Below, piece by piece: positions 1 to 7,304 of a DNA stretch of 14,663 bases (positions are counted from its first letter, which is position 1; every line of letters starts with the position of its first letter). The DNA comes from Candidatus Omnitrophota bacterium. GTDB taxonomy: Bacteria; Omnitrophota; Gorgyraeia; 2-01-FULL-45-10. Position numbers and translations under genes: made by a program. The stretch spans positions 1 through 14,663 of the forward strand of contig JAPLMG010000085.1 of the NCBI GenBank assembly GCA_026387165.1, read 5' to 3'. A model generated the notes under the pieces. It had not been told where the DNA came from and did not search any database. It worked only from the letters and a program-made list of their open reading frames with translations.

Positions 1-279
1 CAGTTGGGAAGCCGGCATGAAAAACTGTTATCGTTCATTATGAAAGCAAAGCCGCAGATAGTCTTGCATTACGAACCTATCTTGGAGTTTTATGATCAGG
101 ATAATTTACTGGATTATCTTGCGTATATGTACTCGCGAAAAAGGAATTATCTGACGGGATTTTGGTCAGCATTGGGTAAATTAGAAAAAGAGGGGAGAGC
201 GAAGATTATGACGGCGTGCCGGCCATTTATAGGAGGTGTTATTCACGAAGCATCATTGATTGTCTGGAGACCAACATAA
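1..279 (+). CDS. C-terminal fragment of a probable SAM-dependent methyltransferase of a sugar cluster
   Basis: The reading frame is open from the first base, so this is the 3' end of a gene that starts outside the window; a TTG at 4-6 is unlikely to be the true start. The visible 92 residues contain a stretch like EPILEFYDQDNLLDYLAY, then a basic RKRNYLTGF segment, a GKLEKEGRAKI segment and a C-terminal HEASLIVWRP. From memory this resembles the tail of class I methyltransferases found in surface-polysaccharide clusters, but the SAM-binding Rossmann part is not in view, so the function is inferred. It ends 21 bases before the SDR gene and probably shares its transcript. It could instead be another protein of the same cluster. 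Confidence 0.5.
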   Translation, partial: QLGSRHEKLLSFIMKAKPQIVLHYEPILEFYDQDNLLDYLAYMYSRKRNYLTGFWSALGKLEKEGRAKIMTACRPFIGGVIHEASLIVWRPT

Positions 280-300
280 CTTTGGCGCAGGATTAAGGAT

Positions 301-1293
301 ATGATAAAAGAGAGTGTATTAAAGAGTTTCGGCGGTAAAAATGTACTTGTTACGGGAGGCACAGGCCTTATTGGCAGGCAGGTAATGGATATGCTGTGCA
401 AGGCGGATGCGCATGTGAAAACCGTTTCTCTTGATAAAGTGAAAATAAACGAAAAGGCCGATCATCTCTTCGGGGATCTTACCAGCTTTGAATTATGTAT
501 GCAGGTAACGCGCGATATTGATTTTGCATTCCATCTGGCAGGCGTAAAAGGCTCTATCGATGTTACGAAGACCAAACCCGCAAGCCACTTTGTACCTGTT
601 TTAATGTTCAATACAAACTTACTGGAAGCCTGCCGGCTTAATAAAGTTAAAAAAGTTTTGTATACCAGTTCAATAGGGGCCTATGAAAGTTCTGAAATTT
701 TCAGAGAATCTCAGAATGAGAATGGCCCCCCTATGGATTTTTTCGCGGGTTGGGCAAAACGCATGGGTGAACTTCAAATACAGGCATACAAAATTCAATA
801 TGGTCTTGATAATTTTTCCATAGTGAGACCATGTAATGTCTATGGCCCGGGAGATAATTTTGACCCGGATAATGCAATGGTCATCCCGTCTCTAATGTCT
901 AAAATATTGCGCGGGGACGACCCTGTGGTTGTGTGGGGAGACGGAAGCGCTGTTCGCGATTTTGCGTACAGTAAAGACATAGCCGAGGGCGCGATACTTG
1001 CTCTTTATCATGGAACGCATTCACAATATGTCAATTTAGGAAGCGGTAAAGGATGTTCCGTCAAAGAATTGGTAGAAGCGCTTCGTTCTTCTGTAGATTT
1101 CAATTATATATTTGATCTGACAAAATCTGCCGGCTTTCCGAAAAGAGTAATGGATATAACGCTTGCCAGGAAAATGATAGATTACGATCCTACGACATCA
1201 CTGTCAGAAGGATTGAAGGCTACATGGCAGTGGTTTGTGAAAAATCAGACGGAATACACAAAGAAGAAAAATTATTTTAAAGAGGCAATATGA
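301..1293 (+). CDS. NAD-dependent epimerase/dehydratase (extended SDR), nucleotide-sugar enzyme with atypical active site
   Basis: A 330-residue extended short-chain dehydrogenase/reductase, the usual length for nucleotide-sugar epimerases, dehydratases and GDP-fucose-synthase-like enzymes. The N-terminal dinucleotide motif GGTGLIG is at residues 19-25, the TSS active-site strand at 122-124, the lysine of the YxxxK motif at K153, and RPCNVYGPGDNF at 176-187. The catalytic tyrosine expected four residues before K153 is alanine (A149), preceded by F147-F148, so the enzyme may be a C4 oxidase or epimerase variant, or use another acid/base. The ATG has a GCAGGA Shine-Dalgarno at about 287-292. 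It overlaps the RmlC-like gene by four bases (ATGA). With HddA/HddC-like genes downstream, a GDP-heptose substrate is plausible but inferred; GDP-fucose synthase or a UDP-sugar epimerase are alternatives. Confidence 0.85.
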   Translation: MIKESVLKSFGGKNVLVTGGTGLIGRQVMDMLCKADAHVKTVSLDKVKINEKADHLFGDLTSFELCMQVTRDIDFAFHLAGVKGSIDVTKTKPASHFVPVLMFNTNLLEACRLNKVKKVLYTSSIGAYESSEIFRESQNENGPPMDFFAGWAKRMGELQIQAYKIQYGLDNFSIVRPCNVYGPGDNFDPDNAMVIPSLMSKILRGDDPVVVWGDGSAVRDFAYSKDIAEGAILALYHGTHSQYVNLGSGKGCSVKELVEALRSSVDFNYIFDLTKSAGFPKRVMDITLARKMIDYDPTTSLSEGLKATWQWFVKNQTEYTKKKNYFKEAI

Positions 1294-1787
1294 AAGTAAC
1301 GAAAACAGAGCTGGACGGCGTGCTGTTAATAGAGCTGGAAGCTTTTGAGGATCATAGAGGATATTATATCGAGACATATAACGAAAAGCTATACGCAGAG
1401 CATGGCATTAATGTGAGATTTGTTCAGGATGACGTCTCCGTATCGAGAAAAAACGTCTTACGGGGCATACATGGCGATTCCGAAACCTGGAAACTCATAT
1501 CCTGCCTTCACGGAGAATTCTATCTTGTGGTAGTGAACTGCGATACGAGTTCCAGGGGCTTCGGAAAGTGGCAGTCGTTTCTTTTGTCCGACAGGAACAG
1601 GTTCCAGGTGCTGGCGCCTCCAAAACACGGAAATGCACATCTCGTTTTGAGCGATAATGCGATATTCCATTATAAGCAGACTACATACTACAACAGGGAG
1701 AAGCAGTTCACGTACAAATGGAACGATCCGAAATTCAAGATATCGTGGCCGATGCGAGATCCCATTTTATCTAAAAGGGATGAATAA
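1290..1787 (+). CDS. dTDP-4-dehydrorhamnose 3,5-epimerase (RmlC) family protein
   Basis: A 165-residue cupin of the RmlC family, somewhat shorter than classical RmlC (about 180). Family marks in order are DHRGYYIE at 21-28, FVQDDVSVS at 44-52, VLRGIH at 56-61 with the expected catalytic His61, the second strand HGEFYLVVVN at 74-83, HYK with the expected catalytic Tyr128, and WNDP at 145-148. The usual GFAHGF loop is replaced by KHGNAH (112-117), as I recall for RmlC-like enzymes acting on sugars other than dTDP-4-keto-rhamnose. Such enzymes epimerise C3 and/or C5 of a 4-keto nucleotide sugar in the cytoplasm. Translation is coupled to the preceding SDR by an ATGA overlap, so the two probably act in sequence. 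No rmlA/B/D partners are visible, so the dTDP-rhamnose role is not assumed. Confidence 0.85.
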   Translation: MKVTKTELDGVLLIELEAFEDHRGYYIETYNEKLYAEHGINVRFVQDDVSVSRKNVLRGIHGDSETWKLISCLHGEFYLVVVNCDTSSRGFGKWQSFLLSDRNRFQVLAPPKHGNAHLVLSDNAIFHYKQTTYYNREKQFTYKWNDPKFKISWPMRDPILSKRDE

Positions 1788-1792
1788 ATTAG

Positions 1793-2845
1793 ATGTCAAT
1801 TCAGCAAATATATAATGTGATTTCCGACAATTTGGACTTCAAAAAGACATCTCTCTGCAGGTCATTTCAAAAGGTTCCCCTTGAGTATATCGATATAGGC
1901 GCTGCAGGAGAGGTTCATTCGTTGATAGCGCCATTTGCTGCGCTGTCAAACTGTACATCTTTTGAGCCGAGTCTGGATGAACGCGAGAAGCTTAAAAAGA
2001 AATTGGCGAAAGACAATCCTTTTAATGAGGTAACTGTTTTAGATGTGGCTATTGGCGAGAAGAGTGGAAGGAGGGCATTCTACATAGCCAAAAATAGCGT
2101 AAATTCTTCTATCTACCAACCTAACGATGAGCTTATAAAGCGTTACGGTATACAGGGACTGAATATTAAAAAGACGGTTTCTATTCGGATGGAAAGCCTC
2201 GACAATATCGTATTTGGAAAGCGGAACGAAACTAACAAGAGGTTGGGCGAATATATTAAAATTGACTGTCAGGGCGCCCTGAACAATGTTTTAAAAGGCG
2301 CCAAAAGAACCATCGCCAGGCGTTGTGTCGCGGTAGCCTGTGAACTGGAATTCTTCAATGTATATAAAAATAAAAATAGGTTTACTGAGTCCGATGAATT
2401 TTTAAACAGGTATGGGTTTAGGTTATACGGGCTCTATCCGCATTATGTATCGGCAAGAAATATCGATAGGTTCAAATACGAAACGGAAGAGCGATTTTTA
2501 TGGGCGGATGCTTTATACTTTAAGGATCCTCTCGATCATTCCAATAAGAAAATGCATTTCTCGAAAAGAGATATCGAAACTCTGCTGATAGTTGCGATCA
2601 TTAATGGATATTATGATTTTGTGTTTGAGATAATGGATAGATTTTATTCTAAAAATGGATCCGAAATAAAGCGCATTAAAGAACTGGTTCTATCTCTTGC
2701 AGCGAAACAAAAAGAGGCATTTGAGGCTGACTTGAATAAGTTGATCAGGAAGGCAAAGAAGTCTTCCCGGAATAGTTATATTTTAGCCAAGAAATTTATA
2801 GATAAGTACAAGGCTAATAATATCGTGGATTTTATCCGTATCTGA
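1793..2845 (+). CDS. FkbM family methyltransferase with C-terminal extension
   Basis: A 350-residue protein whose first ~245 residues match the FkbM methyltransferase fold. SAM-binding motif I is YIDIGAAGEV at 32-41, motif II ends in the acidic FEP at 57-59, and the characteristic IKIDCQGA is at 155-162, followed by VLKGA, then CELEFFNVY (183-191) and a C-terminal GFRLYGLYP. In most relatives the residue after QGA is Glu or Asp; here it is Leu. FkbM enzymes O-methylate sugars or other small molecules, so methylation of the glycan made by this cluster is the likely role. The last ~100 residues are Lys-rich, predicted helical, and not recognised. It starts five bases after the RmlC-like stop, with AAAAGGG near 1775 as a possible ribosome site. 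Confidence 0.8.
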   Translation: MSIQQIYNVISDNLDFKKTSLCRSFQKVPLEYIDIGAAGEVHSLIAPFAALSNCTSFEPSLDEREKLKKKLAKDNPFNEVTVLDVAIGEKSGRRAFYIAKNSVNSSIYQPNDELIKRYGIQGLNIKKTVSIRMESLDNIVFGKRNETNKRLGEYIKIDCQGALNNVLKGAKRTIARRCVAVACELEFFNVYKNKNRFTESDEFLNRYGFRLYGLYPHYVSARNIDRFKYETEERFLWADALYFKDPLDHSNKKMHFSKRDIETLLIVAIINGYYDFVFEIMDRFYSKNGSEIKRIKELVLSLAAKQKEAFEADLNKLIRKAKKSSRNSYILAKKFIDKYKANNIVDFIRI

Positions 2846-2872
2846 TTTCAGGAATGGAAAGGGGTGCAGCTG

Positions 2873-3586
2873 ATGGAAAGGCATAAAGTCGCACTTATAA
2901 TACCTACATTGAATGAGAGAGATGGAATGAAATGGTTTATGCCGAGACTAAAGAAAGATTGGTATGATGAAATTGTAGTTATAGACGGAGGCTCCACAGA
3001 CGGAACGATCGAATATTGTAAAGATAATGGATATCCTGTGTATGTCCAGAAGGAGAATGGGTTGCCGAAGGCCTACGACGAGGCATTTATGCGCACAACA
3101 AGCGATATCATTATTACTTTGACCCCAGACGGCAACAGCCTTCCTGAGCTTATCCCGGGATTGGTTGATAAGATCAAAGAAGGGTGCGATATGGTTATTG
3201 CATCCCGTTATATAGGCGGCGCAAGGAGCGACGATGACGACATCTTTACGGCATTCGGCAACCATTTTTTTACAGCGCTGATCAACTTGCTGTTCAATGC
3301 CAAGTATACGGATGTTTTGGTCGGTCTCAGGGCTTACAGAAGAGATGCTATCGATAAGATGAAGTTGCGCGATCAGGATAAACAAGGATGGCTGAAGTCC
3401 AAATTAAATATAATGAACAGTTGGGAGACCGGTTCCAGCATCAGGGCTGCTAGATTAAAGCTCAAAGTGTGCGACATACCCGGCGATGAGCCGAAGCGCA
3501 TAGGCGGTGTGCGCAAGATGTCTATAATAAAGAACGGCAGTTGCGCCCTTTTGCATGTGCTGCACGAATTTTTTATGGGCAAATAA
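2873..3586 (+). CDS. Glycosyltransferase family 2
   Basis: A 237-residue GT-A fold glycosyltransferase resembling dolichol-phosphate-mannose-synthase-type GT2 enzymes, without a membrane-anchoring tail. Numbered from the chosen ATG, it shows the N-terminal ALIIPTLNERD (7-17), the nucleotide-binding EIVVIDGGSTDGT (33-45), the metal-binding position written as PDGN (85-88) rather than DxD, ASRYIGG (110-116), and a conserved YTDVLVGLRAYRRDA segment (145-159). Such enzymes transfer a sugar from a nucleotide donor to a lipid carrier or glycan on the cytoplasmic face. A GTG at 2864 is an in-frame alternative, but GGAAAGGGG at 2856-2864 is correctly spaced as a Shine-Dalgarno for the ATG at 2873. 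Donor and acceptor cannot be read from sequence; the neighbours suggest the cluster's surface glycan. Confidence 0.87.
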   Translation: MERHKVALIIPTLNERDGMKWFMPRLKKDWYDEIVVIDGGSTDGTIEYCKDNGYPVYVQKENGLPKAYDEAFMRTTSDIIITLTPDGNSLPELIPGLVDKIKEGCDMVIASRYIGGARSDDDDIFTAFGNHFFTALINLLFNAKYTDVLVGLRAYRRDAIDKMKLRDQDKQGWLKSKLNIMNSWETGSSIRAARLKLKVCDIPGDEPKRIGGVRKMSIIKNGSCALLHVLHEFFMGK

Positions 3587-3695
3587 TTTATGGTATGGAA
3601 TTTCAAAAACTAATTCCAACCACTGAAAATCGCCAAGAAGTTATCGCGAAGCGATTTTCTTGTAAAATTTTGAATTCCGAATAGGGGGGGGGATA
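3587..3695. promoter_or_regulatory. Intergenic leader with two stem-loops before the hddA-like gene
   Basis: The only gap above 25 bases in the sugar cluster. It holds a 7-bp inverted repeat (TGGAATT at 3596-3602 with AATTCCA at 3612-3618) and a 9-bp one (GAAAATCGC at 3625-3633 with GCGATTTTC at 3651-3659). The second is followed by TTGTAAAATTTTG, which is T-rich but not a clean U-tract, so an intrinsic terminator for the upstream genes is only possible. No convincing -35/-10 pair was seen. The gap ends in a G9 tract. Confidence 0.4.
3684..3692 (+). repeat. Homopolymer G9 tract overlapping the ribosome site of the hddA-like gene
   Basis: Nine consecutive G bases lie three bases before the ATG at 3696, so the tract itself must serve as the Shine-Dalgarno. 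A stop codon in the same frame at 3663-3665 shows the tract is not coding. Tracts of this length can slip during replication, which would change ribosome-site spacing. Confidence 0.7.
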
Positions 3696-4706
3696 ATGAT
3701 CATAAGCAGAACGCCGTTTAGAATATCTTTCTTTGGAGGAGGCACTGATTATCCGGCATGGTATAAAAAAAATGATGGATTGGTGCTGAGCACATCGATA
3801 GATAAATACTGCTATGTAATGTGCAGGTATCTACCGCCATTTTTCGAATGTAATTACAGGATCCGCTACAGCGCGACAGAGTTGACCAAGACAGTGCAGG
3901 AGATACGCCATCCTTCGATACGTGAATGTATACTTTTTTTGGATATCAAACGAGGCCTGGAGATACAGCATAACGCCGATCTACCGGCCATGTCGGGTCT
4001 CGGTTCAAGCTCATCGTTTTCCGTAGGATTGCTTCACTGCTTGTATGCGCTGATAGGCAAGATGGTCACTAATAGGCAGCTTGCTTTTGATGCGATACAT
4101 GTGGAGCAGGAGAGGATAAAAGAGAATGTCGGCTCGCAGGATCAAACAATAGCGGCATTCGGAGGATTCAATAAGATAGTCTTCAGCGCACAACAGACAA
4201 TAGCAGTTCATCCGATTATCATAAATGAAGATAAATTAAGCCAGTTACAACAACATCTTATGCTGTTTTTTATAGGTTTTCCAAGGAATGCTTCCGATAT
4301 TGCCAAAGAGCAGATAGCGAATATTCCTAAGAAAGAGAAAGAGTTAACATCAATGATGAAAATTACAGAAATGGCGATCGACGCATTGTGTTCTGAGACA
4401 GATGGCCTCGATGTTTTTGGCAGGCTTTTAAATGAGGCCTGGCAGGTGAAGAAAAGCTTAGCAGCTAATATTACGAACAACTATATCAATGAAATTTATG
4501 AAAATGCGCTCGATGCAGGCGCCCTAGGCGGTAAATTATTGGGTGCGGGCAGCGGCGGATTTGTGCTGATTTTTGCAAGGCCTAAAGACCAACCCAAGAT
4601 AAGAGAGAGGCTAAAAAAACTTTTATTTGTGCCGTTCAATTTCGAAACACTAGGCAGCCAGATCATATACTATAGTCATGACGACTATGCGAAAGATGTT
4701 ATATGA
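3696..4706 (+). CDS. hddA: GHMP-family sugar kinase, HddA-like (D-glycero-D-manno-heptose 7-phosphate kinase)
   Basis: A 336-residue GHMP kinase, the normal length for heptose-7-phosphate kinases. It begins with RTPFRISFFGGGTDYPAW (5-22), the N-terminal signature of HddA-like kinases. The ATP-binding GHMP motif is PAMSGLGSSSSFSVG (97-111), a GSQDQTIAAFGG segment (146-157) follows, and GGKLLGAGSGGF (278-289) is the C-terminal motif 3. The family phosphorylates the anomeric C1 of D-glycero-D-manno-heptose 7-phosphate in the cytoplasm, feeding GDP-heptose synthesis. The next gene, overlapping by four bases, encodes the expected nucleotidyltransferase partner, which strengthens the assignment; fucose/galactose-type GHMP kinases are less likely. 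Partners GmhA and GmhB are not in the window. Translation probably depends on the adjacent G9 tract. Confidence 0.85.
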   Translation: MIISRTPFRISFFGGGTDYPAWYKKNDGLVLSTSIDKYCYVMCRYLPPFFECNYRIRYSATELTKTVQEIRHPSIRECILFLDIKRGLEIQHNADLPAMSGLGSSSSFSVGLLHCLYALIGKMVTNRQLAFDAIHVEQERIKENVGSQDQTIAAFGGFNKIVFSAQQTIAVHPIIINEDKLSQLQQHLMLFFIGFPRNASDIAKEQIANIPKKEKELTSMMKITEMAIDALCSETDGLDVFGRLLNEAWQVKKSLAANITNNYINEIYENALDAGALGGKLLGAGSGGFVLIFARPKDQPKIRERLKKLLFVPFNFETLGSQIIYYSHDDYAKDVI

Positions 4707-5443
4707 GTATCGCTTGCACGCTTAAGGATTTAGATGTTGTTGTGCTTTGTGGCGGGATGGGCAAGCGCTTACAAAAAATGGTATATGACCGGCCAAAGTG
4801 TATGGCCGACATCAATGGCAAGCCCTTCTTAGATATCCTCATAAATTACGTTGCTGCTTTTGGCTTCAGGCGTTTTATTTTATGCATCGGTTATATGGGT
4901 GATCTTATAAAGCAATATTTTCACGACAAAGGAGATATAGCGGATATTTTGTTTTCGGAAGAAAGAGAACCTTTAGGCACAGCCGGCGCCATAAAAAAGG
5001 CAGCACCGCTTATTAAAAGTTCCCCCTTCCTGGTTATGAATGGTGACTCTTTCTGCGAAACCGATCTACTTGAGTTTGTCGACTTTCATAAAAAAAAAGA
5101 TAGTGCAAGCTCTATGGTTGTAGCCAAAAAAATAAAACATACGGATGATTATGGTTTTGTAAGATTGGATGATCAAGGGTTGATAGCCTCTTTTAACGAG
5201 AAAAAACGAGATGACAGCGAAAACGGTTATATAAATTCCGGAATTTATATTTTTGAGAAGGACGTTCTATCAAAAATTCCATCCGGCATGAAATTTTCAT
5301 TTGAACACGATCTTTTCCCCGCGCTTATAAAACAGAAATTTTACGGCTATAAGACGGATGGAATATTTATAGATATCGGTACCGCAGAGAGATACATAGA
5401 AGCAAAAAAAATATTCAATTTAAGGCAAAAGGCACTGCTATAA
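4703..5443 (+). CDS. hddC: Sugar-1-phosphate nucleotidyltransferase, HddC-like (heptose 1-phosphate guanylyltransferase)
   Basis: A 246-residue nucleotidyltransferase of the RfbA/GlmU-type GT-A fold. It shows the pyrophosphorylase loop VVLCGGMGKRL (13-23), DRPKCMADINGKPFLD (29-44) with the expected lysine, EPLGTAGA (89-96), the metal-binding NGDSF (113-117), and a C-terminal FIDIGTAERY. Size and motifs match HddC-like enzymes, which join GTP and D-glycero-D-manno-heptose 1-phosphate to give GDP-heptose. The nucleotide cannot be proven from sequence, and a mannose-1-phosphate or hexose-1-phosphate activity is possible. The four-base overlap (ATGA) with the HddA-like kinase implies coupled translation and consecutive steps. 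It ends three bases before the large membrane protein gene. Confidence 0.82.
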   Translation: MSIACTLKDLDVVVLCGGMGKRLQKMVYDRPKCMADINGKPFLDILINYVAAFGFRRFILCIGYMGDLIKQYFHDKGDIADILFSEEREPLGTAGAIKKAAPLIKSSPFLVMNGDSFCETDLLEFVDFHKKKDSASSMVVAKKIKHTDDYGFVRLDDQGLIASFNEKKRDDSENGYINSGIYIFEKDVLSKIPSGMKFSFEHDLFPALIKQKFYGYKTDGIFIDIGTAERYIEAKKIFNLRQKALL

Positions 5444-5446
5444 CAG

Positions 5447-7234
5447 ATGAAAATAAATTTTAAAAAAATAAATTTCTTGCCCATATTTGTTTTTAGTGCC
5501 TTATCTGCTTCGTTTTTCTATCTGCTTTTTGCTACCTGGTTCAAGTGGGGCGGTTTATTAGTAGACACTTTTCGCGATCCTCTTACCATCGCAAAGCTTA
5601 TTAATGGAAAGGTCCTATACAAGGATATCTTTTACGAGTACGGATTTTTTCCGCCTTATTTTTTAACTTTTGTTTGCAAAATGGCAGGCATGCACTTAAA
5701 TACGATGGTGGGGTGTGGTATAGCACTAACGATCTTGATGTCATGTGTTTTATATAAGATCTCCAGGTTTTTTCTAGATGTGCTGGTATCCGGTTTAGTT
5801 GTATTTACTTTTCTCTTTGTGTTTGCTTTCGGTTTTTACTGTTACAATGGTATTTTTAATTTTATTCTTCCTTACAGCTTTGCTTCTGTCTTTTTTATCC
5901 TATTTATAGCTTTGGCCGTTTATTTTTTTATAAAATTCATTTTTAGTGAGAAAAACTTATATCTTTGGATTTGGTCGATGACGATCTCACTTGCTATCTT
6001 CTCCCGGATAGAAATGGCCTTATTGGCATGGGCTGGATTTATTATGGCTGGTATTATATTTATATACAGATCGAATGGCAAAAGACGTTGGAGAGTGGGA
6101 CTATGTTTAATTACACCCCTTTTTATAGGCATTTTAGGATATTCGGCTTTCTTATTTAATCTGCAGGTATTTAATGGGTTCAAGGAGTCCATAGTCGATC
6201 TTATCTTATTTAGCAAAAGCAATCTTTTCATAATCAGCGGCATGGGGCTGGATAATATTAGTCAAAATGCCGCACTTATGCTAAAGTCATTTTTTTTACA
6301 TATTGCCGCAGTGTTCATATTAGGCGTGGGAAGTTATTTAATTTCTATATTTTTCTTAAGAAAAGAAAGCCATCCTATAAGTTTATTCCTTGGAATAGTT
6401 ATTATTACGGCTATTTTCACGCTTGCGCAGGAATTTGTGAAGAGCTTTATACAATATAACTCACTCCCTTTATTCATTTTAATAGGTACCTTGATATTTT
6501 TTATGAAGTCTACCTCCTCTCCGAATTATAGGAAGAACATTTCTTTGTTTGCTTTATTCCTAACCTCACTGATTATGGTGATAAAGATCTTTTTTAATGC
6601 CTCACCAAATTTTTATGGATTCTATCTTCTGCCTTTGGGGTTGGTGTGTTATTACATTATTTTCTTTGGAATATTCAGAGGAAAGCTGGAGGAGCGCTAC
6701 AAATATTTTTCTGAACCTTTTTTCTTTTATATTCTTGCATGTTTTTTTATAGTTTTAGCCATTTCGTGGTGGAAGATCGAAACGGTGCCCTATAGTTCCA
6801 GAAATTTAATTATACATAGCGAGAAAGGCAGCATCAAAAGGTGGGGCGACGACTTGACCGTAAAAACCTTGGAGGCTATCGTCTATTTGAGAGAAAATAC
6901 GAATAGAGACGCCAAGGTAATAGTCGTTCCCGAGGGTGGCGCAATAAGCTTTTTTTCTGGGAGAGAGAACCCTTTGAAATACAGCTGTATTATGCCTCAG
7001 AATTTCGGGATAACTAGTGAGGATAAGATAATTTCTCAATTTTCCGAATCGCACGCGGATTATATCGTTATTGTCGCGCGTGACACCTCTGAATATGGGG
7101 CAAGTTCCTTTGGAGTAGATTACGCTATTGTTTTAAACTCCTGGATAAAGAAGAATTATGAACTATTGAAATTAATAGGCCCATATCCGTTTACTACGAA
7201 TCATTACGGGATAGCTATATTTAAAAAGAAGTAG
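5447..7234 (+). CDS. Polytopic membrane protein, probable GT-C type glycosyltransferase
   Basis: A 595-residue protein with roughly 11-12 hydrophobic segments. The clearer ones lie near residues 9-29, 83-101, 111-131, 142-164, 171-195, 217-237, 279-302, 309-327, 366-384, 390-410 and 426-442. A soluble C-terminal domain of ~150 residues follows (from ~445), presumably extracytoplasmic. The first loop carries VDTFRDPLTIAKLINGKVLYKD (residues 39-60), with acidic residues D40 and D44 and an nGkvlYkD-like pattern typical of PMT/ArnT-type GT-C transferases that use a polyprenyl-phosphate sugar donor. That makes transfer of a lipid-linked sugar on the outer face the best guess, but no family was firmly recognised; an O-antigen-type polymerase or flippase is possible. 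Codon use is strongly AT-rich. It ends 17 bases before the transposon repeat. Confidence 0.7.
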   Translation: MKINFKKINFLPIFVFSALSASFFYLLFATWFKWGGLLVDTFRDPLTIAKLINGKVLYKDIFYEYGFFPPYFLTFVCKMAGMHLNTMVGCGIALTILMSCVLYKISRFFLDVLVSGLVVFTFLFVFAFGFYCYNGIFNFILPYSFASVFFILFIALAVYFFIKFIFSEKNLYLWIWSMTISLAIFSRIEMALLAWAGFIMAGIIFIYRSNGKRRWRVGLCLITPLFIGILGYSAFLFNLQVFNGFKESIVDLILFSKSNLFIISGMGLDNISQNAALMLKSFFLHIAAVFILGVGSYLISIFFLRKESHPISLFLGIVIITAIFTLAQEFVKSFIQYNSLPLFILIGTLIFFMKSTSSPNYRKNISLFALFLTSLIMVIKIFFNASPNFYGFYLLPLGLVCYYIIFFGIFRGKLEERYKYFSEPFFFYILACFFIVLAISWWKIETVPYSSRNLIIHSEKGSIKRWGDDLTVKTLEAIVYLRENTNRDAKVIVVPEGGAISFFSGRENPLKYSCIMPQNFGITSEDKIISQFSESHADYIVIVARDTSEYGASSFGVDYAIVLNSWIKKNYELLKLIGPYPFTTNHYGIAIFKKK

Positions 7235-7255
7235 GGGCGAGGGGGGGCGAGGGGG
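7234..7255 (+). repeat. G-rich short tandem repeat at the transposon left boundary
   Basis: Runs of 4, 7 and 5 G separated by CGA form two overlapping copies of GGGGCGAGGGG (7234-7244 and 7244-7254). The tract joins the stop codon of the membrane protein gene to the left terminal inverted repeat. Four G-runs could be drawn from it, so a G-quadruplex is possible on the + strand. Confidence 0.65.
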
Positions 7256-7274
7256 TCAGGTCTCCACTCTTGAC
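7252..7274 (+). repeat. Left terminal inverted repeat of the transposase element
   Basis: It begins GGGGTCAGGTCTCCACTC and ends TTGAC. The reverse complement matches 8241-8263 at 22 of 23 positions. Its last five bases are part of the TTGACA -35 box of the transposase promoter, so the repeat doubles as regulatory DNA. Confidence 0.9.
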
Positions 7275-7298
7275 AAATAGCCCTAATCATGCTACCAT
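7270..7298 (+). promoter_or_regulatory. Probable sigma70-type promoter of the transposase, giving a leaderless mRNA
   Basis: A perfect TTGACA (7270-7275), a 17-base spacer and TACCAT (7293-7298, four of six consensus bases). The expected start point, seven bases past the -10 box, is A7305, the first base of the transposase ATG. No Shine-Dalgarno exists, which fits a leaderless message. Confidence 0.6.
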
Positions 7299-7304
7299 CC
7301 ACTC

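Noticed and set aside
2948..3385. 145-residue minus-strand open frame
   Set aside because: Antisense to the family-2 glycosyltransferase with no start signal or recognisable domain.
5965..6159. Small plus-strand frame inside the membrane protein
   Set aside because: It is another frame of a convincing polytopic membrane protein gene and has no ribosome site.
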